A stretch of 53,676 nt of DNA from the NCBI GenBank assembly GCA_030705825.1, contig JAUZPR010000007.1, positions 1 through 53,676 on the forward strand, in the 5' to 3' direction. The first letter of the stretch is position 1. The number at the start of each line of letters is the position of its first letter. Below are positions 1 through 6,350 of this stretch, one piece after another. Source of the DNA: Bacillota bacterium (GTDB taxonomy: Bacteria > Bacillota > Clostridia > Acetivibrionales > JANLFN01). Both the position numbers and the translations under genes were made by a program. The notes beneath the pieces are model-generated. The model worked only from the letters and a program-made list of their open reading frames with translations, was not told where the DNA came from and did not search any database.

Positions 1-402
1 GTAAAGGATAAGATAAATGCCTCAAAGGCGGATAATATGACTGCTGTCAGGCAGGATATAAACAGCTGGTCTCAATTACATAAAAACAAATATAACATTA
101 TATATACGTCAATGGTATTACATCATATTTCAGATCTGGATACAACTCAAAAACATCTGTACGAAATGCTAACCTACAATGGTTACCTATGCATAATAGA
201 TCTTGTCGAGGATGACGGGAGCTTTCATAAGGATGAATTGGATTTCAAAGGACATAATGGCTTCAATCCAGATCAATTGAGCAAAATATTGGAGAAGTTA
301 GGTTTTAACAGCATTAGTTCACATGTTTTTTATGAGGGCATCAAGGAAACTGAAGGTTCAGAGATTAAATATTCCTTGTTTTTAATGACAGCAAGAAAGT
401 AA
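1..402 (+). CDS. Class I SAM-dependent methyltransferase, C-terminal part (5' truncated by window edge)
   Basis: The reading frame is open from base 1, so this is the last 133 residues of a gene that starts outside the window. The visible part has the second half of a Rossmann-type methyltransferase: a strand 4 region with SMVLHHISD (typical post-motif of class I methyltransferases acting on small molecules), then a strand ending in GYLCIIDLVEDDG, and a C-terminal F-x-S-I-x-S segment. The SAM-binding glycine motif lies in the missing part. The substrate cannot be inferred. The next gene is convergent (471..683, minus). Confidence 0.75.
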   Translation, partial: VKDKINASKADNMTAVRQDINSWSQLHKNKYNIIYTSMVLHHISDLDTTQKHLYEMLTYNGYLCIIDLVEDDGSFHKDELDFKGHNGFNPDQLSKILEKLGFNSISSHVFYEGIKETEGSEIKYSLFLMTARK

Positions 403-470
403 AAGAAACGGTCCAACAGAAAACTGCGAACCGCTGTAATTATCGATTACAGAATGTGAACACATTTCAT

Positions 471-683
471 TTAGAACATACCGCCTGGTCCAAACGGAGT
501 AGGAGCCATACTGCAGCAATTTACCGGAATTATATAGTGACAATGTTGATGGAAATGGTAATGACATATAGTGCCTGTCATCGGCATCATTTGCATAGGC
601 ATTTCAGCCGGCATCTGCATAGGCATCTGAGCGGGCATTTGTGCATTTTGCCAGCCAAAAGCGGGATTTTGAAATTGACACAT
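471..683 (-). CDS. Small Met/Pro- and His/Cys-rich protein (70 aa), possible metal-binding or spore-coat protein
   Basis: A 70-residue protein preceded by a strong ribosome binding site, GGGAGGTAC, 5 bases before the ATG. Residues 17-36 are a run of Met-Pro-Gln/Ala units (MPAQMPMQMPAEMPMQ), followed by a His/Cys cluster (HYHFHQHCHY), a Cys-Cys pair and a Gly/Pro-rich end. There is no signal peptide or membrane segment. I do not recognise a family. The composition would suit copper or other soft-metal binding, or a small spore-coat protein; both are inference. A TATAAT box lies at 704..709 on the minus strand, without a clear -35. The plus-strand frame over the same bases is a His-rich shadow and has no ribosome binding site. 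Confidence 0.65.
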   Translation of the reverse strand: MCQFQNPAFGWQNAQMPAQMPMQMPAEMPMQMMPMTGTICHYHFHQHCHYIIPVNCCSMAPTPFGPGGMF

Positions 684-832
684 AAAGTACCTCCCTGAAG
701 CTGATTATATCAACATACTATGCAATTCTATAATGTCTGGTTACTGATTAATCGAATTATGTTAACAGATTGTGAAATGTGCTTTTCATTATTCTCATTT
801 GTCCGATAAATGGTAACTTAATTCACCTAATA

Positions 833-861
833 TTGACATTTATGTATTAATATGTTAGTAT
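833..861 (+). promoter_or_regulatory. Sigma-A-type promoter of the metalloprotease gene
   Basis: TTGACA at 833..838, a 17-base spacer, then TAGTAT at 856..861. It predicts a leader of about 140 bases before the start at 1012; the leader contains the palindrome at 893..914. Confidence 0.6.
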
Positions 862-892
862 GAGTTTGTGGAATAAATTGGATATATGTAGT

Positions 893-965
893 AATCTTGC
901 ATTAATGCAAGATTAAGGAGGTATGACAGGAAACCTTGTTACACAGAATCTGACGAAATATGTGT
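893..965 (+). repeat. Leader palindrome plus AAGGAGGTATGA element, left copy
   Basis: Bases 893..914 are a perfect 22-base palindrome (arms AATCTTGCATT) within the metalloprotease leader. It is followed at once by AAGGAGGTATGA (915..926), then TTACACAG (939..946) and a segment containing GACGAAATATGTG. A related copy in the opposite orientation lies beyond the gene at 1625..1699. The GGAGG here is 1 base from an ATG, too close for normal initiation, and is about 90 bases from the gene start, so it is unlikely to be a simple ribosome binding site. Confidence 0.5.
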
Positions 966-1011
966 GCACAGTATCCATTAACAATGAATAAATATGAAAG
1001 GGTGAATGGAC

Positions 1012-1608
1012 ATGAAAAAAAGAAAATTGGGTTCATTTTTGTTGATTGTAGTTATTCTGACGTTAGTATTATTTAGCTTTAGCGTAAATGCTCAATATGG
1101 TGATTATATAGTTGGGCATAAGCTTTCAAGCGGTGTCAGTAATGTGCATTATTATCTGGATCCTTCGATGTCATCAACCTATCAGAACGCAATTACCTCA
1201 GCTATGAATTCCTGGTGCATTTCCGGCTGCGATGTCATAAAAGTCACACAAGTAACCGACCTTAACAGTGCTGAAATTAAGTTTTCAAATAAGAATTATG
1301 TAAACAATTCAGCTACTCAGACCGCCCGTGGATATACTTTATATTATATAAACGGCAGTGGGTACACTGCACCTGGCGCCGCATCATTTCCGACTACTGA
1401 CTGGTTAAGGTGCAGTGTAGTTCTGAAAGATAATTTATCATTTGCAGAAATTGTGAGCACTGCATGCCATGAAATTGGCCATTGTCTTGGATTGGTACAT
1501 CCGTCTGAAAGCGTCATCCCAAGTAGTGTTATGTTTACTTATGACTCTACCAAAAGAACAAATGCACCAACCATTTATGATGTCACACAAATAAATAAAA
1601 TATATTAA
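1012..1608 (+). CDS. Secreted matrixin-like zinc metalloprotease
   Basis: 198 residues. The N-terminus is a classic signal peptide (MKKRKLG, hydrophobic core, cleavage after VNA-Q near residue 28). Near residue 150 is the zinc motif HEIGHCLGLVH, which fits HExxHxxGxxH of metzincins; SSVMF about 20 residues later fits the Met-turn. The size (about 170 mature residues) matches a single catalytic domain of the matrixin (M10) type without prodomain or binding modules. I chose the ATG at 1012 over the in-frame ATG at 1006 because GAAAGGGTGA is well spaced for 1012. Expected to be exported; substrate unknown. The gene is monocistronic, with its own promoter, and flanked by inverted copies of a hairpin element. 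Confidence 0.8.
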   Translation: MKKRKLGSFLLIVVILTLVLFSFSVNAQYGDYIVGHKLSSGVSNVHYYLDPSMSSTYQNAITSAMNSWCISGCDVIKVTQVTDLNSAEIKFSNKNYVNNSATQTARGYTLYYINGSGYTAPGAASFPTTDWLRCSVVLKDNLSFAEIVSTACHEIGHCLGLVHPSESVIPSSVMFTYDSTKRTNAPTIYDVTQINKIY

Positions 1609-1624
1609 TAGTATAAATTATGTC

Positions 1625-1699
1625 CTACCATATATATTTGCCGTGAAACTGTGTAATTCGTTCATACCTCCTTATGAAACGTCTGTTAAATTGGCAGAC
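1625..1699 (-). repeat. AAGGAGGTATGA element, right (inverted) copy
   Basis: On the minus strand this reads: hairpin with arms GTCTG/CAGAC (1681..1699), then AAGGAGGTATGA (1673 down to 1662), then TTACACAG (1657 down to 1650), then CACGGCAAATATATATGG. The same order (hairpin, AAGGAGGTATGA, TTACACAG, AAATAT) is seen on the plus strand at 893..965. The two copies bracket the metalloprotease gene as imperfect inverted repeats. Confidence 0.45.
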
Positions 1700-1737
1700 T
1701 TCAATTATACCAAACTAAAAGAAAGAGCTTTACCTAA

Positions 1738-1760
1738 CCCCGCGATTACGCGGGGTTTTT
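1738..1760 (+). terminator. Rho-independent terminator
   Basis: Perfect stem CCCCGCG/CGCGGGG with an ATTA loop followed by TTTTT; about 130 bases after the metalloprotease stop. Confidence 0.85.
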
Positions 1761-1916
1761 AATTATATAATAAAATGAAGCTGTTAAACACTTCCCTTAA
1801 AACGAAAAATAGCATCAATTTATTATATCATCAACTCCTTGTTTGACTTCTTCAAAAGGCTCTTGTTAAACAGTTTCTGACAGTGTATCTGGAAATAATT
1901 AAGCAAACTTATAGGG
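1761..1916. other. Intergenic stretch without recognised features
   Basis: AT-rich sequence between the terminator and the next promoter. I see no open frame with a ribosome binding site and no strong hairpin. Confidence 0.5.
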
Positions 1917-1945
1917 TTTAACCTCACAGCTTTTTGTGCTATAAT
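1917..1945 (+). promoter_or_regulatory. Sigma-A-type promoter of the 1978 gene pair
   Basis: TTTAAC at 1917..1922, 17-base spacer, perfect TATAAT at 1940..1945, 32 bases before the ATG at 1978. Confidence 0.5.
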
Positions 1946-1977
1946 GATTCCACAAATTTTTAGTGAGGAGGTATCAG

Positions 1978-2349
1978 ATGGAAAAAAAGAGAATACTTAA
2001 ACTTATCTCATTGTTAATAATTGCTTTAATGATTTTTCAGTTGATACCAAGCACTTTAAACTGTATTGAAGGGCTTCAAGGCCATACACAAAATTCCAAA
2101 GCATCCTTGTCAACGGCTTCTATTCAGACTGACGCATCATTCATTGGCAGGGAAAACCAAAAGACATCAGCTCAAAATATACAATTAAGAAATACTTCAA
2201 TATATTTACCTAAAATATCCTGTGTAGATATTTCCAACTTTTGCGTATCATTTCAGGAAATGCCCTTTGACTTTAGAAAAGTCATAAGGCAATCTATTCC
2301 TCATTATTTCAATGGGAGCAAGTATAAAAATAATCACTTCGCTATCTAA
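1978..2349 (+). CDS. Small exported or membrane-anchored protein of unknown function
   Basis: 123 residues. The ATG at 1978 has GAGGAGG 6 bases upstream; the in-frame GTG at 1963 lies within that ribosome binding site and is rejected. Residues 1-25 are a basic-hydrophobic signal or anchor segment (MEKKRILKLISLLIIALMIF). The rest is Ser/Thr/Gln-rich with two cysteines and an aromatic C-terminus, and matches no family I know. A 44-residue membrane protein follows after 25 bases with its own ribosome binding site, so the two probably form an operon. Confidence 0.6.
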   Translation: MEKKRILKLISLLIIALMIFQLIPSTLNCIEGLQGHTQNSKASLSTASIQTDASFIGRENQKTSAQNIQLRNTSIYLPKISCVDISNFCVSFQEMPFDFRKVIRQSIPHYFNGSKYKNNHFAI

Positions 2350-2374
2350 AATTTTAGATATGGAGGTGAGATTG

Positions 2375-2509
2375 ATGAATTTTACAATTGTTCTTGTAAT
2401 TGCTTTTTGTGTGCTTTTTTGCATCGGTGGGCCAATTATTGGACACTTAGCGTCAAAAGCCAGCGAAAAAGCCGACAGAGAAGAAGCAAACAAAATGAAA
2501 AATAAATAA
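2375..2509 (+). CDS. Single-pass small membrane protein (44 aa)
   Basis: ATG at 2375 preceded by GGAGGTGA with 5-base spacing. One transmembrane helix (residues 3-24, ending in a GGP turn) is followed by a charged tail rich in Glu, Lys and Ala (SEKADREEANKMKNK). No family recognised. An upstream in-frame ATG at 2312 lies inside the preceding gene without a ribosome binding site. Confidence 0.6.
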   Translation: MNFTIVLVIAFCVLFCIGGPIIGHLASKASEKADREEANKMKNK

Positions 2510-2628
2510 TGCAAAAAATTTAGACCTGGGCATATTGCAGATAAGCATTATGCCTGGTGTCTGCTTTATGTATGTTGCCATCTGCAAAAAGCAAGAAGAA
2601 AAGGGAATATGTTTTGTGAGGTGATTGA

Positions 2629-3486
2629 ATGACAAAGAAAAACCAGATACGTAGAGAGGTTATCAGGTACTTTTTTCTGTTAATAGGTTCGATATTGGCA
2701 GCAGTGGGGTTGGAAATATTTCTCATCCCCAATAACATCATAGATGGTGGTATCGTCGGGATATCAATAATTTCAAGTTATTTAACAAAATTGCCTTTGA
2801 GTGCGTTTATAATAGTTTTCAATCTTCCTTTTCTTTTTCTAGGATATAAGCAAATTGGTAAAACTTTTGTTTTTTCATCCATGTTTTCCATAGTGTCCTT
2901 ATCATTCTGGGTATATATTTTCCACCCGATACCTGGACTTACAAATGACATTTTACTGGCTACGGTTTTCGGGGGAATCATTTTAGGTGTTGGGGTCGGT
3001 ATGATCATTCGCTACGGTGGTTCGCTTGACGGTACTGAAATGGTGGCAATAATTTTTAATAAGAGAACAGCTTTTTCCGTGGGTGAAATGGTGATGTTCT
3101 TTAATATCTTTATTTTGAGCAGCGCAGGATTGGTTTTCGGCTGGGATAGGGCTATGTATTCACTTATTGCGTATTTTATCGCATTTAAGGTTATTGATAT
3201 AATGATCGAAGGATTGGATGAAGCAAAAGCAGCGATAATAATATCTGAAAAAGGTGAAGAAATTGCCCAAGCTATAAAGGCCCGTTTAGGGAGAGGTGTA
3301 ACATTTTTAGAAGGCCATGGCGGTTTTTCCAAAAATCAAAAAACCATACTTTATTCTGTAGTAACCCGTTTGGAGGTTGCAAAGCTTAAATCCATTATAT
3401 CCGATAAGGACGAAAGAGCGTTTGTAACGATAAATGATGTTTCTGACGTTATGGGAGGTAAACACAGGAAAAGAGCAATTCACTAG
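2629..3486 (+). CDS. YitT family membrane protein (DUF161 + DUF2179)
   Basis: 285 residues, a normal length for the family. Five or six transmembrane helices fill residues 10-180, with the typical N-terminal pattern GSILAAVGLEIFLIPNNIIDGG and the internal G-x-SLDGTE segment. A cytoplasmic C-terminal domain (about 205-285) contains RLGRGVTFLEGHGGFS and the ITINDVSDVMGG-like end characteristic of DUF2179. GAGGTGA precedes the ATG. The family is widespread in Firmicutes; its transport role is not established. The gene stands alone, with a terminator after it. Confidence 0.9.
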   Translation: MTKKNQIRREVIRYFFLLIGSILAAVGLEIFLIPNNIIDGGIVGISIISSYLTKLPLSAFIIVFNLPFLFLGYKQIGKTFVFSSMFSIVSLSFWVYIFHPIPGLTNDILLATVFGGIILGVGVGMIIRYGGSLDGTEMVAIIFNKRTAFSVGEMVMFFNIFILSSAGLVFGWDRAMYSLIAYFIAFKVIDIMIEGLDEAKAAIIISEKGEEIAQAIKARLGRGVTFLEGHGGFSKNQKTILYSVVTRLEVAKLKSIISDKDERAFVTINDVSDVMGGKHRKRAIH

Positions 3487-3500
3487 AATCAGAATCTCTC

Positions 3501-3547
3501 AAAGGAGCTTTGCAACTATAATAAATGCAGAGCTCCTTTGTATTTTT
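3501..3547 (+). terminator. Rho-independent terminator after the YitT gene
   Basis: Stem AAAGGAGCT/AGCTCCTTT, extended by GCA/TGC, then TTTGTATTTTT. It may also serve the convergent Staygreen gene. Confidence 0.75.
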
Positions 3548-3561
3548 GGAACTGTCTCAAC

Positions 3562-4011
3562 TTATTTATAATCATTCATTCTTCCCCAGTATTCTACTCT
3601 ATTAAGATATGGATTGGTTGAACTAAAATTGATAAATATAGGAGAATAGCCTAGTATTGGGTGTGTAATAAAAAAAGCTCTGTCTCCATAGCGGATTGCT
3701 TCCATGGCTAGAGGAAGTTCCTTTACAAAAACGCTGTTCCGTATTGCCGATACAGAAGGACTAAATTCTCCACCATCCACATAGCAGTATACATTTAAAT
3801 AGTACTGCCCATTCACGGTACGCCATTCTGCTAGCACTTCATCTCTCATTTTAGTAATTTTATCATAGGCATATTCCGGACCCACCGTTAGGAACAGTTC
3901 GGCGGATACGTCTGAATGTGTAAGCGTATAACGCCGAGGTATAATGGGCTCTGTCGGAGTTACTCCCGGCCTGAATTCAACATGAAGCTTTTCAGGATTA
4001 AGCTTTTCCAT
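3562..4011 (-). CDS. Staygreen (SGR) family protein
   Basis: 149 residues matching the bacterial branch of the Staygreen family throughout: the N-terminal LNPEKLHVEFRPGVTPTEP, then RRYTLTHSDVSAELFLT, a central AEWR...YLNVYCYVDGG, and the C-terminal TNPYLNRVEYWGRM. Plant SGR proteins remove magnesium from chlorophyll a, and some bacterial homologues have Mg-dechelatase activity in vitro. A heterotrophic clostridium makes no chlorophyll, so the native substrate is unknown; a tetrapyrrole or another metal chelate is possible (inference). The start has only a modest GGAAG sequence 8-9 bases upstream. No tetrapyrrole genes lie nearby. It sits just outside the integrated element. Confidence 0.8.
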   Translation of the reverse strand: MEKLNPEKLHVEFRPGVTPTEPIIPRRYTLTHSDVSAELFLTVGPEYAYDKITKMRDEVLAEWRTVNGQYYLNVYCYVDGGEFSPSVSAIRNSVFVKELPLAMEAIRYGDRAFFITHPILGYSPIFINFSSTNPYLNRVEYWGRMNDYK

Positions 4012-4282
4012 ATACTACACTTCCATTAGTTATAATACTTTGCTATTTTAAGAACAGAACTACTTAAGCTACCTTTTGACACCTCACACAATTGTTTGAG
4101 ATCATTGCACTCATAAAAAAACTAATTGCTATACAGCATATGTTTCCTTATTGTCAGAAGTGATTAACGTAATATGTTTATATAATTGATTAATGCTTAT
4201 GTTGCAAGCTTGGGTGGAACGGAATTAAGTTTATTAATAATAGAATGGTTTCGGTAATGGATTCAGCGTGCAGTGGACGCAT

Positions 4283-4325
4283 AAAAAAACGTGATCCTGG
4301 AAAGCTTCCAAAACCTCGTTTTTAA
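4283..4325 (-). terminator. Terminator of the original tRNA-Arg locus
   Basis: Read on the minus strand, ACGAGGTTTTGGAAG and its partner CTTTCCAGGATCACGT form one long stem, followed by a T-tract. It lies directly downstream of the tRNA-Arg 3' fragment, as expected if this was the native tRNA terminator before integration. Confidence 0.6.
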
Positions 4326-4331
4326 CGTATT

Positions 4332-4374
4332 GCGTCCCGGGCAGGAATCGAACCCGCATCAGTGGAACCGGAAT
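4332..4374 (-). repeat. tRNA-Arg 3' fragment (attachment-site copy)
   Basis: Matches the 3' half of the tRNA-Arg gene at 6094..6168, from the anticodon loop through the acceptor stem, with one mismatch (4341 against 6105). The CCA is altered. It cannot make a tRNA. Confidence 0.85.
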
Positions 4375-4489
4375 TGTAAGCAGTACGTTCTATCACAAAT
4401 TGAAATTTGTTAAAACGTTGATATTATAATGGTTTTAGATATTGGTTATTTTAAAATACATTGCAGAAATTTAAATAAAATTAAATTAG

Positions 4490-4509
4490 TTGGTGTAGAC
4501 GTTGGTGTA
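4490..4509 (+). repeat. TTGGTGTA pair, left
   Basis: Two direct copies of TTGGTGTA at 4490..4497 and 4502..4509. A second pair with nearly the same spacing is at 6027..6045. They may be arm-type binding sites of the lost integrase (inference). Confidence 0.4.
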
Positions 4510-4589
4510 AATCACTATCTACTCTTACATGATTTCAAGAAATATAATAAAACATTAAAGTTACAACATTTCCGGTTTTATAAAATTTC

Positions 4590-4715
4590 TTAGCGGTAGC
4601 ATCTTCCCCATCCACAAGAACCAAAGCCTCTTCCCCATTTTCTACTTCTTCCTGACGACGAATTAAAACAAGCTACCCATCCAATTATATATACTAATGG
4701 GTTTATACTATCCAT
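4590..4715 (-). CDS. Possible 41-aa Gly/Trp/Cys-rich peptide
   Basis: Open frame of 41 residues: a hydrophobic start (NPLVYIIGWVACF) and a basic, glycine-rich tail (RKWGRGFGSCGWGRCYR) with three cysteines in total. The tail looks selected rather than random, but no convincing ribosome binding site precedes the ATG, so this is a tentative gene. It lies inside the eroded element. It could be a membrane-active peptide or a remnant. Confidence 0.3.
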   Translation of the reverse strand: MDSINPLVYIIGWVACFNSSSGRSRKWGRGFGSCGWGRCYR

Positions 4716-4765
4716 AATTAATACAACAAAAATCGTTATAAAGTTTAAAAACGCGCTTGATTGAG

Positions 4766-4967
4766 TGACTTAGAGATTCCTGGCTTCCATCTAAAGAGTC
4801 AGGTAAAACCATCACGAATAATGGTTTTAGGTGAATACCGAACGGAATCCGTTGGAACCAATAAAAATGGGACATTCCTTACTCTAGAGGAATACCAGTA
4901 AATCTGAAAGGTGTGTCCCATATCATTGAACCATAGCTAAGGATGGAAGCCTGGAATCTCTTGAGCG
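4766..4967 (+). ncRNA. Multi-branched structured segment, possible non-coding RNA
   Basis: A closing stem of about 20 bp with one mismatch pairs 4772..4791 with 4942..4961. Inside it are separate hairpins: AAAACCAT/ATGGTTTT (4805..4828), AACGG/CCGTT (4841..4853), and TGGGACA/TGTCCCA (4868..4874 with 4914..4920), which encloses ATTCCT/AGGAAT (4874..4893). More hairpins follow to about 5045 (GCGA/TCGC; CCCC/GGGG). No coding frame explains this. The strand is uncertain. A CAGGTAA after the first closing strand is worth comparing with HEARO/omega RNAs of IscB-IsrB elements, but I cannot confirm that identity. Confidence 0.4.
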
Positions 4968-5059
4968 AAATATCGCGCCCCTGTTAAGAGCCTCCCCGGC
5001 GAGGGGCGACTTTTGCTCAGCTTTTCGTCGTTGAAAAGCCGGAATTATATTTTTAGACC

Positions 5060-5245
5060 TTTCATGCATTAAGACATACCTTCGCATCAAGGGGACTTGA
5101 AAACGGGATAAATCCAAAAGTAATGCAGGAGATTTTAGGACATACAAGTATAACGATGACATTAGACCTTTATAGCCATGTATTGCCAGATATTAAAAAA
5201 GATGCTATAAATAAACTTAAAGATATTTTTAAATGTACTACATAG
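5060..5245 (+). pseudogene. Tyrosine recombinase (integrase), C-terminal remnant
   Basis: Only the last 61 codons remain, with a stop codon in frame just upstream at 5054..5056. They contain the tyrosine-recombinase motifs HALRHTFAS (R-H of the active site), LGHTSITMTLDLYSHV (second His and the nucleophilic Tyr) and a charged tail (DIKKDAINKLKDIF). The N-terminal arm-binding domain and the first catalytic Arg are missing and are not found upstream, where the multi-hairpin segment lies. It fits a phage or ICE integrase using the tRNA-Arg site. Confidence 0.85.
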
Positions 5246-5296
5246 TCTTATACTACACATTAGTTTGAAAGTGCGAACTATGAAAGAAGAAAGACA

Positions 5297-5917
5297 TTGA
5301 AAACAAGTAGTAAAACTGATATTGACACATATTGGAATCATAATACAGTCTATCACAAATGGTTATTATCACATGTCAAAGGAAGAAAAAACGTATTAGA
5401 CGTTGGATGTGGTGATGGACTTTTAGTTTATAGACTATCGAAGGTTTGTGACCAAGTAATAGGTATTGATACGCATAGGCCCAGTATTGAGAAAGCGAAA
5501 CAAAGATTGTACAATACAAAAAACACTTCGGTTATCAATGTAGGATTTGAGAATTTTAAGGGAGAACCTCACACCTTTGATGCAATTATTTTTGTTGCAT
5601 CATTGCATCATATGGATTTGGATTTCTGTATAAAAAAATCTGTAGAACTTCTTAAACCAAGTGGCAAATTACTTATAGTTGGTTTAGCACACCCACAAAG
5701 TGTTTTTGATTGGATTATTAAGATTGGTCGCATATTACCTGTCAAATTAGGGGATTTATTTCACGATGTAAAAGGTGATGTTGGCGCACCAATAACAAAT
5801 GCAAAAGAAAGGCTCGGAGATATAAGAAAAATTGCAAAAGAAGAATTACCTAACGCAAAAATAAAACAAGCATTGTATTATCGTTATTTGTTGACTTGGG
5901 TAAAGCCAAATAAGTAG
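5297..5917 (+). CDS. Class I SAM-dependent methyltransferase (element cargo)
   Basis: 206 residues, a complete small-molecule methyltransferase fold. Motif I is VLDVGCGDG (about residues 34-42), the acidic strand 2 end is GIDTHRPS, the post-motif is FVASLHHMD, and strand 5 is KLLIVGLAHP. The start is TTG at 5297 because in-frame stops exclude upstream starts; the preceding sequence is purine-rich (AAAGAAGAAAG) but a weak ribosome binding site. It begins 51 bases after the integrase remnant and is followed by the tRNA-side att copy, so it travelled with the element. The substrate is unknown. Confidence 0.75.
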   Translation: MKTSSKTDIDTYWNHNTVYHKWLLSHVKGRKNVLDVGCGDGLLVYRLSKVCDQVIGIDTHRPSIEKAKQRLYNTKNTSVINVGFENFKGEPHTFDAIIFVASLHHMDLDFCIKKSVELLKPSGKLLIVGLAHPQSVFDWIIKIGRILPVKLGDLFHDVKGDVGAPITNAKERLGDIRKIAKEELPNAKIKQALYYRYLLTWVKPNK

Positions 5918-6026
5918 ATGGGACAGTTTCTTACTGTTAGAAAATTATAAGAAGCATAATCAACAGTAAGCTTATTGCACATTGTTTATATTTTACGAAT
6001 TACTTTAAATATTAAAATAGATTGGG

Positions 6027-6045
6027 TTGGTGTAAAATTGGTGTA
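6027..6045 (+). repeat. TTGGTGTA pair, right
   Basis: TTGGTGTA at 6027..6034 and 6038..6045, about 50 bases inside the right att copy; it pairs with the copy at 4490..4509. Confidence 0.4.
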
Positions 6046-6050
6046 AAAAC

Positions 6051-6086
6051 AAAGGGTTTGCAAGAAATCAATTCTTGAAACCCTTT
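6051..6086 (-). terminator. Terminator of tRNA-Arg
   Basis: Long stem AAAGGGTTT/AAACCCTTT, extended by CAAGAA/TTCTTG. On the minus strand it is followed by GTTTTTAC. It lies 8 bases beyond the CCA end of tRNA-Arg and may also stop plus-strand transcripts of the element. Confidence 0.75.
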
Positions 6087-6093
6087 ACTTATT

Positions 6094-6168
6094 TGGCGTC
6101 CCGGACAGGAATCGAACCCGCATCAGTGGAACCGGAATCCACTACCTTATCCATTAGGCCACCGGGAC
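6094..6168 (-). tRNA. tRNA-Arg(CCG)
   Basis: Full cloverleaf with 7-bp acceptor stem GTCCCGG/CCGGGAC, anticodon loop TTCCGGT (anticodon CCG), T loop TTCGATT and an encoded CCA. It is the attachment site of the element to its left. Confidence 0.95.
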
Positions 6169-6298
6169 ATATCATTACTACCAATATATTATAACAGGAT
6201 TGAAGGTATTTACAACTGTAATTCAACGGAAATTTGTACTATTCATATATTATATATTCCCAATCAGTAGTTATACTCAATAAGCTTTTAATATGCAA

Positions 6299-6345
6299 AA
6301 ACACCCTGAAAGCTTTGATATGCTCTCAAGGTGGTTTTTATATAT
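6299..6345 (-). terminator. Terminator after htrA
   Basis: Stem CACCTTGA/TCAGGGTG on the minus strand, followed by TTTTTGC; A-rich on the other side, so possibly bidirectional. Confidence 0.7.
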
Positions 6346-6350
6346 CAAAA

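Larger units (their letters stand above)
4332..6138. mobile_element. Eroded integrative element in tRNA-Arg
   Basis: A 43-base direct repeat marks the ends: 4332..4374 and 6096..6138, identical except one base. The right copy is part of an intact tRNA-Arg(CCG) gene and the left copy is only its 3' half, the classic att layout of an island that enters a tRNA 3' end and restores the gene. Between them are an integrase C-terminal remnant (5060..5245), a methyltransferase gene, a multi-hairpin segment, a small open frame, and two pairs of TTGGTGTA. Only 1.8 kb remains and no replication or transfer genes are left, so it cannot be autonomous. Confidence 0.75.

Noticed and set aside
434-452. CTGTAAT/ATTACAG hairpin between two convergent genes
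   Set aside because: Only 7 bp and no proper T-tract on either strand; not called as a terminator.
456-698. His-rich plus-strand frame
   Set aside because: No ribosome binding site; it is the complement of the better supported Met/His/Cys protein on the minus strand.
923-991. 22-codon leader frame after AAGGAGG in the metalloprotease leader
   Set aside because: The ATG is 1 base from the GGAGG, too close for initiation, and the same sequence block recurs inverted downstream without such a frame.
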